Source of the DNA: Leishmania donovani
Lineage: Eukaryota > Euglenozoa > Kinetoplastea > Trypanosomatida > Trypanosomatidae
Length of the DNA stretch: 64,000 nucleotides
Reading direction: 5' to 3'
NCBI RefSeq assembly: GCF_000227135.1
Contig: NC_018237.1
Location: 494,171-558,170, forward strand
Shown: positions 10,400 through 20,816 of the stretch, piece after piece
Position numbering within the stretch: position 1 is the first letter of the stretch
How the letters are laid out: every line of letters starts with the position of its first letter
Notes under the pieces: generated by a model
What the model saw: the letters and a program-made list of their open reading frames with translations, nothing else
The model's database searches: none
What the model was told of the DNA's origin: nothing
Position numbers and translations under genes: made by a program

Positions 10400-10969
10400 C
10401 TACTGCTGCGGCTTAAACTCGACTAAAGGCGACGGTGCTGAGCACTTGAAGCAAAACCTGCGGTTGTTGCGGTTGACGCCTTTGCACTTGGGGCATGTCC
10501 ACAGTGTCGTCTCCTTTCCGGGCAGCGGCGGCGGCACGGGCTTTGGCTGCTGACACTTGTGGCACACAACGGCGCCTCTGAAGTTCATCTGCCCGCACGG
10601 ACAGGCCCAATCATGCGGATCCTCACCTGGCAGACTCGGGCGGCGAACGCCAGGGGGGAGAGGAGGGGCGGGGGCACCACACTTGTAGCACTCACGCTTG
10701 GATTGGTAGTTGACTTCACCACACTGGCACAGCCAGTCGCCCTTGGTCGGCTCACGACTGCGCTTCCGTCGATGGTTGCCAGCGAGGCGCCGTGCGAGGC
10801 ACAACGGCGTCGCAGTGGAGAAGGAGCGCACGTACGTGCACGTTTTACTGCTCGTCATGGCCATTCCTGCCACCGCCCCGGAGGTTGCAGGGTACACCAC
10901 GGCAGCCGCGGCGGCGCCACAGGGCCGGCGCAGAAAACGCGCCCCTAGTCCACCGTGACATCGCAGCAT
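10400..10969 (-). CDS. RanBP2-type zinc-finger protein, probably mitochondrial
   Basis: 189 residues. The first 65 are Arg/Ala/Ser-rich with few acidic residues (for example MLRCHGGLGARFLRRPCG), resembling a mitochondrial presequence. Three RanBP2-type fingers follow: W79-x-C81-x-C83...C94-x2-C97; W121-x-C123-x-C125...C136-x2-C139; and W157-x-C159-x2-C162...C173-x2-C176, each with the Asn that follows the second Cys pair start (CGEVN, CGQMN, CKGVN). These fingers usually bind single-stranded RNA. Trypanosomatid mitochondrial RanBP2 fingers are associated with RNA processing and editing complexes, so such a role is plausible but inferred. Proline-rich linkers separate the fingers. The start is the only Met that keeps the presequence. 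Confidence 0.85.
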   Translation of the reverse strand: MLRCHGGLGARFLRRPCGAAAAAVVYPATSGAVAGMAMTSSKTCTYVRSFSTATPLCLARRLAGNHRRKRSREPTKGDWLCQCGEVNYQSKRECYKCGAPAPPLPPGVRRPSLPGEDPHDWACPCGQMNFRGAVVCHKCQQPKPVPPPLPGKETTLWTCPKCKGVNRNNRRFCFKCSAPSPLVEFKPQQ

Positions 10970-12304
10970 ATTACGTAATCTCCCTTGGGCTCTCCGTGCG
11001 CGCCGGTCTTACGCGGGAGGAGGAGGGGGGCTTCGATGGATGCCTGCCTGTGCTTGTTTGTGCGTTGTCTCACGAGGTGCGAACGTCGACAAGCAACAGA
11101 AGGGTGAGAGAGCGGCAGGGGGGAGACGAGACGAGACGAGCAGTCGCACAAACGTCCTTTGCCTTCCTCTTGGCCCTTAATACGTCAAGAAGGGATCGCA
11201 CACCACTACGGAGGTGGAGGAGAGAGGGAGAGCGATACGGTGTCGGGGTAGGGAAGGTGGGTGCAAGGAACAGCAATGTTTGTGCGTCCGGCAGGTCTCC
11301 CGAAGAAAGCAAATGGAAAGAGCCGAGGGAGAGCGATCACGTGGGAGGTTTTGCTTTTGTGCGCGGCGGGACAGTGTCGCGGTGCTGCTGCAGATTGCGC
11401 ATGTCAGTGACAAGTCGCGGCCTCTTTCTTCCGTGCCTCTCTTCCTCACCGCTGCATGGGCACAACAAGGCTGATCACGCGCGAATAGGTGTGTGGGTGG
11501 GGGGTGGAAGGCGGGGAACACATGCAGGGGATAGACACAGAGAGCAGGGAGAGAGTGGTACAGACGGGGATGTGCCGCTTGCAAAGCCAAGACAGGTGGG
11601 AGAGGGCAAGGAGGTGGAGAAGAGAGGAGCTGCTCGCGAAGAGCATTCGCACCGAAGACACACGGGACAACGGTCCACACATCCGTTCATCTTTCTCAGC
11701 CGCTTGCGCCTTGCCACTGAGCAGAAAGGCACCGCAGCTTGTGGCTGTGGACCGCCGCGCTATGCTTGCGGCTCTCGAGTTAGCGTTTCCGGCTTGTCCT
11801 CGCCTTCTCATCCCTGACCTCAAACACTCAACGACACTCGCACGCACAGGTGTGGAAACCGAGAGAGCCACACGCCTCTCTGCACTCCGACATCGTCATC
11901 ATTCCTTCCTCTGCCACGTAGAGGGGACGGGCTGGGGGTAGGGGAAGGCTCTTTCGCCGAGTCGCAGTTTTGCTTTCTCCTTTTTGTGGATTAGCTGCAC
12001 GTATAAAATGGTCGAGAGGCCGAAGGAGGATGAGGGAGTGGATGGGGAGGGCGTCATCCTTCCCCATAAAGAGGATCCTGTGTCTGTGCTCGCGTGTGTG
12101 TCTGTCTCTCCCCCCTCTGCGTGCTACTATGTGAGCACCGTATCTCTCAGCATGCAGGGCCTCCCCTGTACCGCCTCTCTCCCCACTTTGCACAAGATGC
12201 CCAGCACGACACTTGCGTAAGAGGGCCACTCACCACCCTTTTCTCTCAGGCTTCCCGGCTCGGCGTTTGCTTCTGCGTGGCGCTTCGGCGGCTTCCTCGA
12301 CGCA
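10970..12304. other. Intergenic upstream of zinc-finger gene
   Basis: 1.3 kb without a convincing gene. Several 80-170 codon frames exist on both strands but are overlapping and low-complexity. The plus strand is purine-rich at 11100-11260 and 11540-11650, giving pyrimidine tracts in the transcribed sense that could direct splicing of the zinc-finger mRNA. Confidence 0.6.
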
Positions 12305-15300
12305 CTAGAGCGATTCCTTTAGCGTGCTCATGAGTGTGTGCAGGGCGTTTGCAAGCTCATCCATTGTCTTGCTGGTGATGTCGCCGCTTTCAGTGACGTG
12401 GCGCTGAATATCTGAGAACTGTACCTGCAACGCGTGCGCGGCGGCCGGTGTTGTGGCACGGGAGCAGAAATACTGCGCCACCTCGCCCACAGCGCTGCCC
12501 TCCACGTAGAACAGAGGAAGCAGCAACTTCCTCATTCCGTGGTTATCAACCGCCACGGAGCGCTCGAGCGCACATGTGACAAGGCGGTGAAACACCATCG
12601 CGTCCGCCCGCAGCAGCGTCGACTTCATGACGGCCGCCTGCTGCAAATCCTCTATCGGATACGCAGTGCGCACCCAACAGCAGTTCACGAGGCGGTCCAT
12701 CGCCTGCAGCGCGTCATTCTGCTGTGCGGCTTCGACGGCGTTGATGCTGGCCGGGAAGGCAAGCGACTCCACAAAGCCAACGACAGTGAACACCTCCCGC
12801 GGCGGCTGCTTCGCCCAGAAGTCGTGGAAGAAACGCGCAGCCAGCACGTTCACCACCTTGATCACAGCCGTGCACACCTTCGAGCGCACTATGTACTCAT
12901 GTACAGGCAACCTGCACAGCAGGCCCCACACACTAGACAGCAGGCTCGTGAGCGCCGTGTCCTCGTAGAGCTGCAGCACCCCCAAGTTGCACCACCCTCC
13001 CTGCAAAATGTGGTACGCTGCCAAAAGGCCCAGCCGCATCACTTTCCACCCCCACTCCACCAGCGGTGGCGACGGGGTTTGTGCGCTTGGTCCCGTTACG
13101 CTGCCCCCCAAGATAAGATGGACAAGCCGTGCGGAGCGCACCACCACCCGGCTCACATAGCGAAATATGTGCACGGGTTTCGCGCTCTGTGCCCCAAAGG
13201 CGATGCGCTGGTTCTTGTTCAGCGCCATCTCATTCACCAGCTCCAGGAGCTGCGTTACAGTCTCCTCGCCGCAGCTGCTTTCTTGTAGTACGGCGTCGGC
13301 TACAGGATACAGAAAAGGCTCGATCATGTCCATTACTACTCGGTACGGTCGGCGCTCCGTGCAGCTCAGGATGCCGCGCATGTCGCAGAGCGCCAGCGTC
13401 AGGCGGTCAGTGCTCTCCGCGCTAGACCCGCCAGTGGCGGCCCCGTACACTGCCTGTGAAATGCGCGCCAGCACCGGCTCCATGAGGGTGTTCACTACAG
13501 AGTCTGTGAGCGCGGAGGCGTCGAGGAAGCGCACTTGTGCCACACATCGAATAAACAGGTACCGCGCCTTGAGCGCTACCGGGCGCTGCAGTGGGGCTGG
13601 GATGGATTCGTTGTGGAGGTTCATCAGATACGTGTACGAGCGCGTTTCCTTGAGCACCCGCAACACACTCGAGGTAGAGGTCCACTCGTCCAACAGCTGC
13701 AGCGCCGCCACGCGCACCTCGTCGGGCATGTTTGTCGCGCTGAGTATCGTCCACAGCGCGTGGACGGCGACATTCAGAAAGTAGGCACCAAACGTCCCTG
13801 CTGTATCCATCTCTCCGCACTGCCGCAGCTGGCTACTGAGCTGCTCGACAAAGGCAGAGGTCTTACGGTTGGACACCACGTACACCGACACGGTCTTGGA
13901 GAGGATTGCGGCGAGAACGCGCGTGGTTGCCGCCGCGATATGCCCACGAACGGAGCCGGGGACGCTGTCGAGAAACACGACATGGGTGGAGAAGCGCTGA
14001 AGCAGTATGAGGCTGTGCAGGAGCATGGCAAGAACGCGGGCGGCACCGCTGTCGATAGCGCCGTCGGAGTGCAGTGCGGCGCTGAGCAGATGCAGAGACC
14101 ACGCCGCCTCCTCCATAAGCACGATGTGGTCGACCGAGACAGCAGAAGCGTTCGGGCGCACGTGTGCCAGCACGGATTGACTTACCCGCTCCGAGTTGGC
14201 CTCGAGCATCGTCCAGCCCTCCTCGCCGCACCCTATCACTACCTTCAGGAGAAACTCGACCTCAAGTCGGACCCCCTCCTCGTCGTCGTCCAGAATGTAC
14301 TCGACCGGCATGCTATTGGAGTTTGCCTGTCGCATGGCGGCGCTGTCGCTGCTCATGAACTTAGCCAACTCCATCGTGAACGTTTGTACGCGGCTGTGAA
14401 GGCATTCAAGGTAGCAACCCACTACCTGCAGGCCACAGTGCAGCATCTCCGCCGTATCCTGCGTGGCGTACGACTTGGCTTCGATGAGGCGTCCCCACAC
14501 ACTTAGCAGGGACAGCAGTGATGTCGAGGCGTGCTTCCAGTTGGCCAGGCACTGCCTTGTGAAGCTGCAGAGGGACCGCAGCCACGGCGAGAACTCCGTC
14601 AGCTGCATGAGTTCACGGAGGTCGCAGTTAGGCTTCATGCGATTGAGAAGTCGCGCGAAGGCGCTGAGCGTCTCCTCGTCTTCCAGGTGCAGGAAGCGCT
14701 CCATGACGAGGTGCGTCTGTAGCAGGACTACCGCGTACCACCGCGGTCGCAGCTCGACGTCGGTGAAGAACGATTTGCGCAAACTCACCAGCGAGGTCAG
14801 TACCTCCAGCAATGTGTGCGCCACATCCGGCTCCAGGTCGGGAATTCGGTACAAGAACCATAGCCGGTCCATCAGCTGCAGGTCCAAGAGGTCTGCTGCC
14901 CAGCTATCTGGATACGTTCTCGTCACAGGATTCTCCTCGGCCTCTGTTTGCATGGTGTCGCACGCAAAGTCGAACTCTAGCACGTGCTGCGCTAGCCTAA
15001 GCCCGGCTGCCACGACCGTTCGACTGCTCGGCTGCACTTCCTTCACTACTCGAACGGCTAATCGGAAAACACTGAGGAGGTGGTCATCGCGGAAGGACTT
15101 CGCAATGCTCACGTCAGTGGCAAAGGTGGTCATGCGCCGCTCACTCAGCGTGATGACAAGGTCGGTGAGCACCTCGCAGCCTACGCGAAGCCGATCGCCT
15201 TGATCACCAGCTTGAATCGAGGAGGAGCACGATGCGCACACACTTGACGGCATCTGTGCCAGCGTGTGGGAGTAATGATAACCCCTCTGAACGGCCACGC

Positions 15301-15628
15301 ACACGAGTTGGCGCAGCGCCAGCTTAGCCGCCGCGTTCAGCCCGGCATCCCGAACGCACAGCAGCTCATACACGCTCAGCGTAAACTGCGTCAGCTCGTC
15401 TGCATCCACAAACAGCGTCTCCAAGCATTCTGATGCGGCACGAGACACGAAGATTATAGAGTACGCGCTTGTGGACTGCTGCAGGACCGCCATTAGCAGG
15501 TGCAGCCCAATCTCGTCGATGATGCGACGCCATCCATCGACAGTCACCTTCAAGGTGGCCCCCTTGTCTCCCGAGTAGAGCTTCAGGCAGAATGCATCTA
15601 CGTCGTCTATTCTATTAAACTCTGTCAT
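12305..15628 (-). CDS. Exportin-7 (RanBP16)-like karyopherin
   Basis: 1107-residue all-helical protein, close to the usual exportin-7 length (about 1090). Exportin-7-like features seen: an N-terminal stretch with a 'CLKLYSGDKGATLKV' repeat, a 'TRTYPDSWAADLLD...LMDRLWFLY' block corresponding to the IPTSW segment, an 'SLVSLRKSFFTD' block like XPO7 'QIASVRRSLFN', and 'FARLLNRMKPNCDLRELMQL...LANWKHA..SLLSLLSVWGRL', which parallels XPO7 'FCRLLARLKSNYQLGELV...LQHWEFAP.SVHYLLSLWQRL'. Such proteins carry folded cargo through nuclear pores with Ran-GTP. The N-terminal importin-beta domain is only weakly recognisable by eye. The start at 15628 is the first Met and gives the expected length. Confidence 0.8.
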   Translation of the reverse strand: MTEFNRIDDVDAFCLKLYSGDKGATLKVTVDGWRRIIDEIGLHLLMAVLQQSTSAYSIIFVSRAASECLETLFVDADELTQFTLSVYELLCVRDAGLNAAAKLALRQLVCVAVQRGYHYSHTLAQMPSSVCASCSSSIQAGDQGDRLRVGCEVLTDLVITLSERRMTTFATDVSIAKSFRDDHLLSVFRLAVRVVKEVQPSSRTVVAAGLRLAQHVLEFDFACDTMQTEAEENPVTRTYPDSWAADLLDLQLMDRLWFLYRIPDLEPDVAHTLLEVLTSLVSLRKSFFTDVELRPRWYAVVLLQTHLVMERFLHLEDEETLSAFARLLNRMKPNCDLRELMQLTEFSPWLRSLCSFTRQCLANWKHASTSLLSLLSVWGRLIEAKSYATQDTAEMLHCGLQVVGCYLECLHSRVQTFTMELAKFMSSDSAAMRQANSNSMPVEYILDDDEEGVRLEVEFLLKVVIGCGEEGWTMLEANSERVSQSVLAHVRPNASAVSVDHIVLMEEAAWSLHLLSAALHSDGAIDSGAARVLAMLLHSLILLQRFSTHVVFLDSVPGSVRGHIAAATTRVLAAILSKTVSVYVVSNRKTSAFVEQLSSQLRQCGEMDTAGTFGAYFLNVAVHALWTILSATNMPDEVRVAALQLLDEWTSTSSVLRVLKETRSYTYLMNLHNESIPAPLQRPVALKARYLFIRCVAQVRFLDASALTDSVVNTLMEPVLARISQAVYGAATGGSSAESTDRLTLALCDMRGILSCTERRPYRVVMDMIEPFLYPVADAVLQESSCGEETVTQLLELVNEMALNKNQRIAFGAQSAKPVHIFRYVSRVVVRSARLVHLILGGSVTGPSAQTPSPPLVEWGWKVMRLGLLAAYHILQGGWCNLGVLQLYEDTALTSLLSSVWGLLCRLPVHEYIVRSKVCTAVIKVVNVLAARFFHDFWAKQPPREVFTVVGFVESLAFPASINAVEAAQQNDALQAMDRLVNCCWVRTAYPIEDLQQAAVMKSTLLRADAMVFHRLVTCALERSVAVDNHGMRKLLLPLFYVEGSAVGEVAQYFCSRATTPAAAHALQVQFSDIQRHVTESGDITSKTMDELANALHTLMSTLKESL

Positions 15629-17096
15629 TCATCTACAGGTCCCTCTAGTGGTTTTCTTTTTTTCGCATGTGAGCAGTGCACGCGCACGATGGAAAAGGAG
15701 GAGGAGGAAGAATGTTGAGACTACCACACCAGCACCACCAGCAGTACACACACAAACGTGAAGGAGTGGTGAGAGGAGATAAAGGGGAATGACCACCTCG
15801 AGCAAGAGCGTGCGAAAAGAGTAGCCGCCTGGCAAAGACAGGCCTGTGTGCTTGTGCGTATGTATGCCTGCCTCTACGCGTATGCGAGTGCCAATGTGCC
15901 CGTCACCGTGTCCGAGAGTTTCCGCTGCAGGGAAGAGGGAGAAACGGACGCGAATCCTGAGAAAACGCCACGAAGCTGGAAAAGTGCTCCGTGAGAGAGA
16001 AGGAGGGGGGCGGTCGCAGAGCGGTACCTCCGACCCACAGAGTACGAGTACACACAACAACAGCAACAGCCAATGAATTGGCTACGTGAATCGCCTACTC
16101 TGATAGCAAAGGAAGAAAAGGCCCAGAGAGTGATGGGATCACGTGTGGTGCTTGCTGCTGCGTTTTCTTTTATTGTTATGTTGTTTCCTTCGAGACAGCT
16201 TGGCCAGGATGGCCATGTCGTGCGCAAAGACAACCAACGTAGAGCAGATTAGTCGGGGATACGTATGTGGCGCAGGGTGGTGTGTGCGTGAGGAGGGGGA
16301 GGGCCGGGAGGAAGGGGAAGGGAGAGGGGAAGAAAGACACGAGGCGGATGGCATGGCATAGTCATAATGTGAGGTGACGGGCGCAGCAACCGTGGTAAGA
16401 GTGACGGGGAAACAGTGAGAATGGGGACCGAAGAAAAAAAAGAGGGCAGAATTTGTGCGAGAGTGGCAAGCCAAGCGTGCCGGAGACCAAGCAAGGCGAC
16501 CGAGAGGAGCAAAACTACAGAGACGAAATCTGCATGTGACCAAAGGCACAGAGCCTCCGCTCTGCCGGGCAGTAACGCAGCAATCATCTTTGAAGGCCAT
16601 CGGCAGTGCCACCGTGCCGAAATACATGCGTGAGTGCGCCCTCGTCCCTCGTCTACCTGAAACGGGGAGAGCCTTCTTGGCTCCCCCCGCTGTTCTTTGT
16701 GCATCCTCTTGCACAGCAATGAATGCACTGCGTCTAGACTGGGAGACACAATATGCACTGGAGAAGAGACAACAACTCGTGTACAGCGCAGTGGCTCACA
16801 TGTAAGAATGGTGGTGCTGGTGGATGTGCTAGCGGTGGTGGCTATGGCAACTGATAAACGCTGATGTGTAAAGCAGTCGAAAACAGTCAGTTCATTGTGC
16901 GGGTGCCGGGGAACTGCTTTCGCAGCTTGACCTTTTCTCATTCATTCTTGGTAGCCGTTGTGTGCATTGGGCACCACAGCCCCAGTGCTGCAGCGGGGAG
17001 AGGGCGGGGGTGGCGTGAAGAGCACGCGACAGACCCTGCCTCTTCTTTCCCTTTTCTTGCCTCGCCGCAGGCGTAGCGAGCGGCCCTTCCACCCCA
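15629..17096. other. Intergenic upstream of exportin gene
   Basis: 1.5 kb without a credible gene. Purine-rich plus-strand blocks at 15690-15715 and 16280-16340 are pyrimidine tracts in the transcribed sense and candidate splice signals. Open frames on both strands have atypical, low-complexity composition. Confidence 0.6.
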
Positions 17097-18800
17097 TTAT
17101 GAGAACTCGCGACGCAGAGGATTTCCCTCGCTGCTCTGCTGGGCAGCGGAAACGCGGTATCCACGGGTTGCCACCTCTCGTCCGTATGGGGTGGTGTGCA
17201 GGCCGGCAGCAAGTAATGCGTGATACAGTCGCACACGCGGATCCTTCATAATCTGCTCATCGGAGTAGCCTGTTATCGACGGCATCACGGTCTGTGCAAG
17301 CGTCGTGTACCGCTCCGTTTGTGCGCTCGAGGAGGTTGCTTTGAGGAAACGCTGCGGGTCGGCCTCCACACCGATCTGTTTATCAACAGAAGCGAAGAAA
17401 CGCTGAAGTGCATCCTGCTTCTTGGCCCGCAGCGCTAGCAGTTCTTGCTCGCGCTTCTTCTTCTCTGATTGCCGCTGTTCGTCCCGCTGGCGTCGATACT
17501 CAACCCGCTCTTCGTTGCGGCGCATACGCGCTGCCTTCTCCTCCTCCATTGCCTGCGCCTGCAGCTCCGCCAGCTCCCGCTCCTTCTGCCGGAGCGCCGA
17601 CTGCTGCACTTCGTATGCCTCAAAGAGACGGAGGCGCTCTTGAAACTCGATGGCACGTTTTGCCTGCAGCGCCTTCTCTTTCGCTACCGCTGCTGCCTGC
17701 ATTCGTTCCTTGACGCTCTGGCGCTGTCGCAGCACAGCCTCGTAAGCGGCGCGTTCCTCTGTGAGATGTGCGTGCCGCCGATTTTGCGCTTCTACGCGCT
17801 GCCGCGCAGCCTCTGCCTTCTCCTGCCGCTGCTTTTCCGACTGCTGGGCAACAAGAAACGCAGATTCGCATGAGGACAAAAGAAAGATGTTCGTTCGCTG
17901 GAAGTCTGACACGGCAGCCTGCGACAGCGCCCGCGCTTTCCGAAGCGCTATAGACTCCTCGACGGCCACGTGAACTTGGGCGGAGGGCATGCCGGGGTAC
18001 ACCGCCGATACCCGCTCTGCCAAGGCAGTCATGGTGGCTGCCGAAATATCAAACTGTCGTGCGCTCTGGCCCATCCTCACGATGAGCCCCACGGTCCGAA
18101 GAATGTCCGGCGGCGTTGCTGCTGCCCTCGGAGCGCGGGCACCCTCGATACGGGCCAAGGTATCTTCCTCCGCGCTCTTCAACGCTGCCTCAAAGGTAAC
18201 GCGCAGCTGGTGTGCTGGGTGGTAGGAGTCGCACAGTGCCGCAAATGTCAGCTGTGCCTGCCGGGCAGCAGCACGGCACTCGACGACGGCCTTTTGCTGA
18301 TGTTCGAAGCCCGCAGAAGGCGTGGCAAGTGCCTCTATGTTCGCCTCGCACTTTCTGAGCTCCTCCGCAATCCACTCGCGAATGTCAACGACCCGATCCA
18401 CCGAAGCTGCACCACTAGAGCTAGTTTGGAGCTGCCGTGCATTGGACGTGTGCCACAGGGCACCAACCTCCGTCAGCTGCTGGGACAGTAAAACCTTCAG
18501 CGCCGAGAGCTCCAGCTGGTGGCGCTCACCGTCGGCGTCAGACACTACGTCACCAAGGCTCTTCTCTATCGCACCCAGCGCCGCTTCGCAGGCTTCCTGC
18601 TCGCAATTGAGAGCGTCGCGCTCTTGCATCCACTGGGCAGCGCGACGGCCAGCCTCTGCATCACTTTTCAGCTGCCGCACCTTTTCCCGCAGAGAGATTG
18701 CTGCTTCCTTGTGCTTGGCGCTTCTTTTTTTCCATTCCTCCAGCACAGCGGCCTGCACACTGGCGTCCGAGAACGCGTTGGCGCTGGTGGAGCCACGCAT
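17097..18800 (-). CDS. CCDC148-like coiled-coil protein
   Basis: 567 residues, mostly helical. N-terminal region (1-300) has scattered coils; residues about 320-500 are a dense Arg/Glu/Gln/Ala coiled coil (AARQRVEAQNRR, QRQSVKERMQAAAVAKEKA, REQELLALRAKKQ). The tail contains 'DEQIMKDPRVRLYHALLAAGLHTTPYGREV', a conserved-looking, non-repetitive motif of the sort seen at the end of CCDC148-type ciliary proteins; I offer that family as the most likely but not certain. The frame is open for 50 more codons, but a CT-rich tract and AG acceptor at 18866-18865 fall inside that extension, so the start is the ATG at 18800. Likely flagellar or cytoskeletal, by analogy with the neighbouring RIB43A and TMEM218-like genes. 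Confidence 0.65.
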   Translation of the reverse strand: MRGSTSANAFSDASVQAAVLEEWKKRSAKHKEAAISLREKVRQLKSDAEAGRRAAQWMQERDALNCEQEACEAALGAIEKSLGDVVSDADGERHQLELSALKVLLSQQLTEVGALWHTSNARQLQTSSSGAASVDRVVDIREWIAEELRKCEANIEALATPSAGFEHQQKAVVECRAAARQAQLTFAALCDSYHPAHQLRVTFEAALKSAEEDTLARIEGARAPRAAATPPDILRTVGLIVRMGQSARQFDISAATMTALAERVSAVYPGMPSAQVHVAVEESIALRKARALSQAAVSDFQRTNIFLLSSCESAFLVAQQSEKQRQEKAEAARQRVEAQNRRHAHLTEERAAYEAVLRQRQSVKERMQAAAVAKEKALQAKRAIEFQERLRLFEAYEVQQSALRQKERELAELQAQAMEEEKAARMRRNEERVEYRRQRDEQRQSEKKKREQELLALRAKKQDALQRFFASVDKQIGVEADPQRFLKATSSSAQTERYTTLAQTVMPSITGYSDEQIMKDPRVRLYHALLAAGLHTTPYGREVATRGYRVSAAQQSSEGNPLRREFS

Positions 18801-19199
18801 GAAGCACCTTCTTATCCGCGAACGTCGTACACGCACGCAGGTTCGACAGGGTGCGAAAAAAAGGCTAAGGTGCAATGCCGCAAATGGAGAGAGAGAGGAG
18901 GCAATACGCAGAAGATAAGAGGGAGTCGGGGTAGAGATCGAATGCGCCACATATTCGTGCGCTTCACCGCTCGGCTCAGGTGATTGCCGAAAGTGCGGCC
19001 ACTCGATCAGAAGGCTACGACACCGCAGAGAAGAATGACATACAAGTCCTTATGGATTGTTCACCAGGCAAGCTCTGAGCTAAGATTTTAGAAACAGCCG
19101 AAGAAACCCAACCAAAGCGGTGCGGGACCGCATCGCACACAAGCGAAAAAAAAACAGATGAAGCGAATGTGGCATCCAGAGACAAAGAAGAAACAACAA
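18801..19199. other. Intergenic upstream of coiled-coil gene
   Basis: Contains the splice acceptor listed separately and, at 19146-19161, an A9-CAGATGA run that recurs exactly at 19659-19674. No gene seen. Confidence 0.5.
18865..18902 (-). promoter_or_regulatory. Probable trans-splice acceptor of coiled-coil gene
   Basis: On the minus strand a CCTCCTCTCTCTCTCC tract (about 18902-18886) is followed by the first AG at 18866-18865, 65 bases before the ATG at 18800. This decides the start codon: any start further upstream would be spliced off. Confidence 0.6.
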
Positions 19200-19639
19200 A
19201 ATGAAAGGGCGAATGATATCAAAACGCAGGCATGGCGCACTCCAATCCACGTTCCCAGCTCTTCTTGACTGGCGAGTTCCCTATTTCTGTGGAAGAGTAC
19301 GCCGACATGGTATCCCTCCACTCGCGGCCGCGATACCTCCGGCGCCGGCGCAGCTATCAGTGAGAATCCTGTTGTTTTCAAGTCCTCATCTGGTAACACT
19401 ACGCACGAATAGGTAGACTTGCGTATCCCCCCTTTCTGTCACCCAAGGGGGCGGGTGGAGGAAAAGCGAAATGCTTGCAACGACTCTGCTTCTCGAGATC
19501 TGAAACGAGACGAAGAACACAATCGGGGTGAAGAGAAGTGCCTGGTGAAGCATGTCATTCGCATGGCGGAGAGAGCGTTCACACTCACTTCTCATCACCA
19601 TATCGTTTTGCGATCCGCCCTCCCTCTTTCATTCCTGTC
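19200..19639 (-). repeat. 440-bp dispersed 3'-flank repeat, left copy
   Basis: Reverse complement of 31522-31962 at very high identity, only scattered single differences (for example a CG-to-nothing change in GGGCGAATGAT versus GGGCAATGAT). It lies 257 bases downstream of the stop of the ataxin-10-like gene and in its sense; the other copy lies 81 bases downstream of the second MTP gene and again in sense. Open frames of about 70 codons run through both copies but show no conserved start context; I treat the repeat as non-coding, possibly a second retroposon class. Confidence 0.85.
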
Positions 19640-19895
19640 ACAGTCGTTCAAACCAAACAAAAAAAAACAGATGAGAAGAAAAACAAAGGAAACAAGACAA
19701 GGCGACAGGCTACGAAAACGAGCATAACGCAAAAACACTTACCTGTTCAATGGAGCGGAAAAACGGGAGGAAAGTTCGATGATTACAATAGACAGGTGTG
19801 GCAACGATGGCACACGCCGGCGGGGCCGCCTCACTTGTGGTCATGAGCGAGGGGGGAACCGCTGGGTATTTCCGCCAACAGAGGCCGCATGCCAG

Positions 19896-20816
19896 CTAGT
19901 CCAGGGGTGGCTTTTGGGTGTGCAGTTGAACCTTCCCGCTGCTGGAGAAGGAGTAGCTGCACCTTCCCGCAAGCATCCCACGGCTCTGATCTGTGACGCC
20001 CTGCGGAGCTAGCTTTCGTATTTTTTCTCGCGCCGCAGCGGACGATTCGCAGATATTGCGAATAGCAAACTCGGCCCACTCTACCATGCCCGGATTCTCC
20101 TCGTCGATCTGAGTAGCGGACAGGATGTTGAACAGAAACGTGTCGCGTTCGGCAAGCGCCGCATTCACATCGACGTTGTTGTGGGTCAAATTTGCTATGA
20201 GGCGCATGCACTCAGTCTTGAAGCCCTCTGGAAAGTAGCAGAGCTCGTGATCGCGTTCCATACTAAACACCTTTTCGAGGTAGTCAAGGGCATTGAAATC
20301 TAGCATGTACTTCTGCAAATCTTTTCGGAGGTAGTGGTGAGCAAGCAGAACAGAGGAGAGAACCTCGAGGGAGAGCAGAGAGAGGTGAGAGCCTCGCTCA
20401 ATCCACGCTAGAGAGCCTGCCGCAAAATCCTCCACGCTACTGTTTCGGAGCACCTCAGGGGACGTCATGGACTGAGATGAGGCAAGCTGCGAGGCCGGCG
20501 AGTCCGCATCCCCTTCGCCCTTGCGCCGCCTCCACTCCAGCAGTGTTTGGTCGTACACGGCTTTCGCAGTACCTAAAGTCAAATCGACCATCCGCTGCAG
20601 CACGTGCATCAGTTGCGTCATAGGATCGGGCTTCGTCTCGCCACTTTGGTAGGCGGCCTTCTCAGCAGCTTGCTCGTACTGGAACTTGAATGCCATATCA
20701 CGCAGGCTGTCGAAGCTAGCCAAACAAATGGAGAGAACGTCATCGATCTTTGGCCCGATCTTTGTCAGTTCCTCCTGGTTCACATCGGCAATTCGGCCCT
20801 TCGAAGCGACTGCCAT
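19896..20816 (-). CDS. Ataxin-10 domain protein
   Basis: 306 residues, helical. The C-terminal third matches the ataxin-10 C-terminal domain: 'ECMRLIANLTHNNVDVNAALAERDTFLFNILSA' followed by 'DEENPGMVEWAEFAIRNICE', the family's L-x-N-L-x-x-x-N and N-P-x-x-x-E-W-A-x-x-A-I-R-N-x-x-E signatures. Ataxin-10 is an armadillo-like scaffold linked to cytokinesis and cilia in animals; function here is unknown. The family member here is shorter than the human protein (475). The frame is open 36 codons upstream; I choose the ATG at 20816 because a TTTTAG splice-like site precedes it at about 20875. Base composition is more AT-rich than the genes to the left. Confidence 0.8.
   Translation of the reverse strand: MAVASKGRIADVNQEELTKIGPKIDDVLSICLASFDSLRDMAFKFQYEQAAEKAAYQSGETKPDPMTQLMHVLQRMVDLTLGTAKAVYDQTLLEWRRRKGEGDADSPASQLASSQSMTSPEVLRNSSVEDFAAGSLAWIERGSHLSLLSLEVLSSVLLAHHYLRKDLQKYMLDFNALDYLEKVFSMERDHELCYFPEGFKTECMRLIANLTHNNVDVNAALAERDTFLFNILSATQIDEENPGMVEWAEFAIRNICESSAAAREKIRKLAPQGVTDQSRGMLAGRCSYSFSSSGKVQLHTQKPPLD

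Noticed and set aside
13535..14506. 323-codon plus-strand ORF
   Set aside because: Antisense shadow of the exportin-7-like gene.
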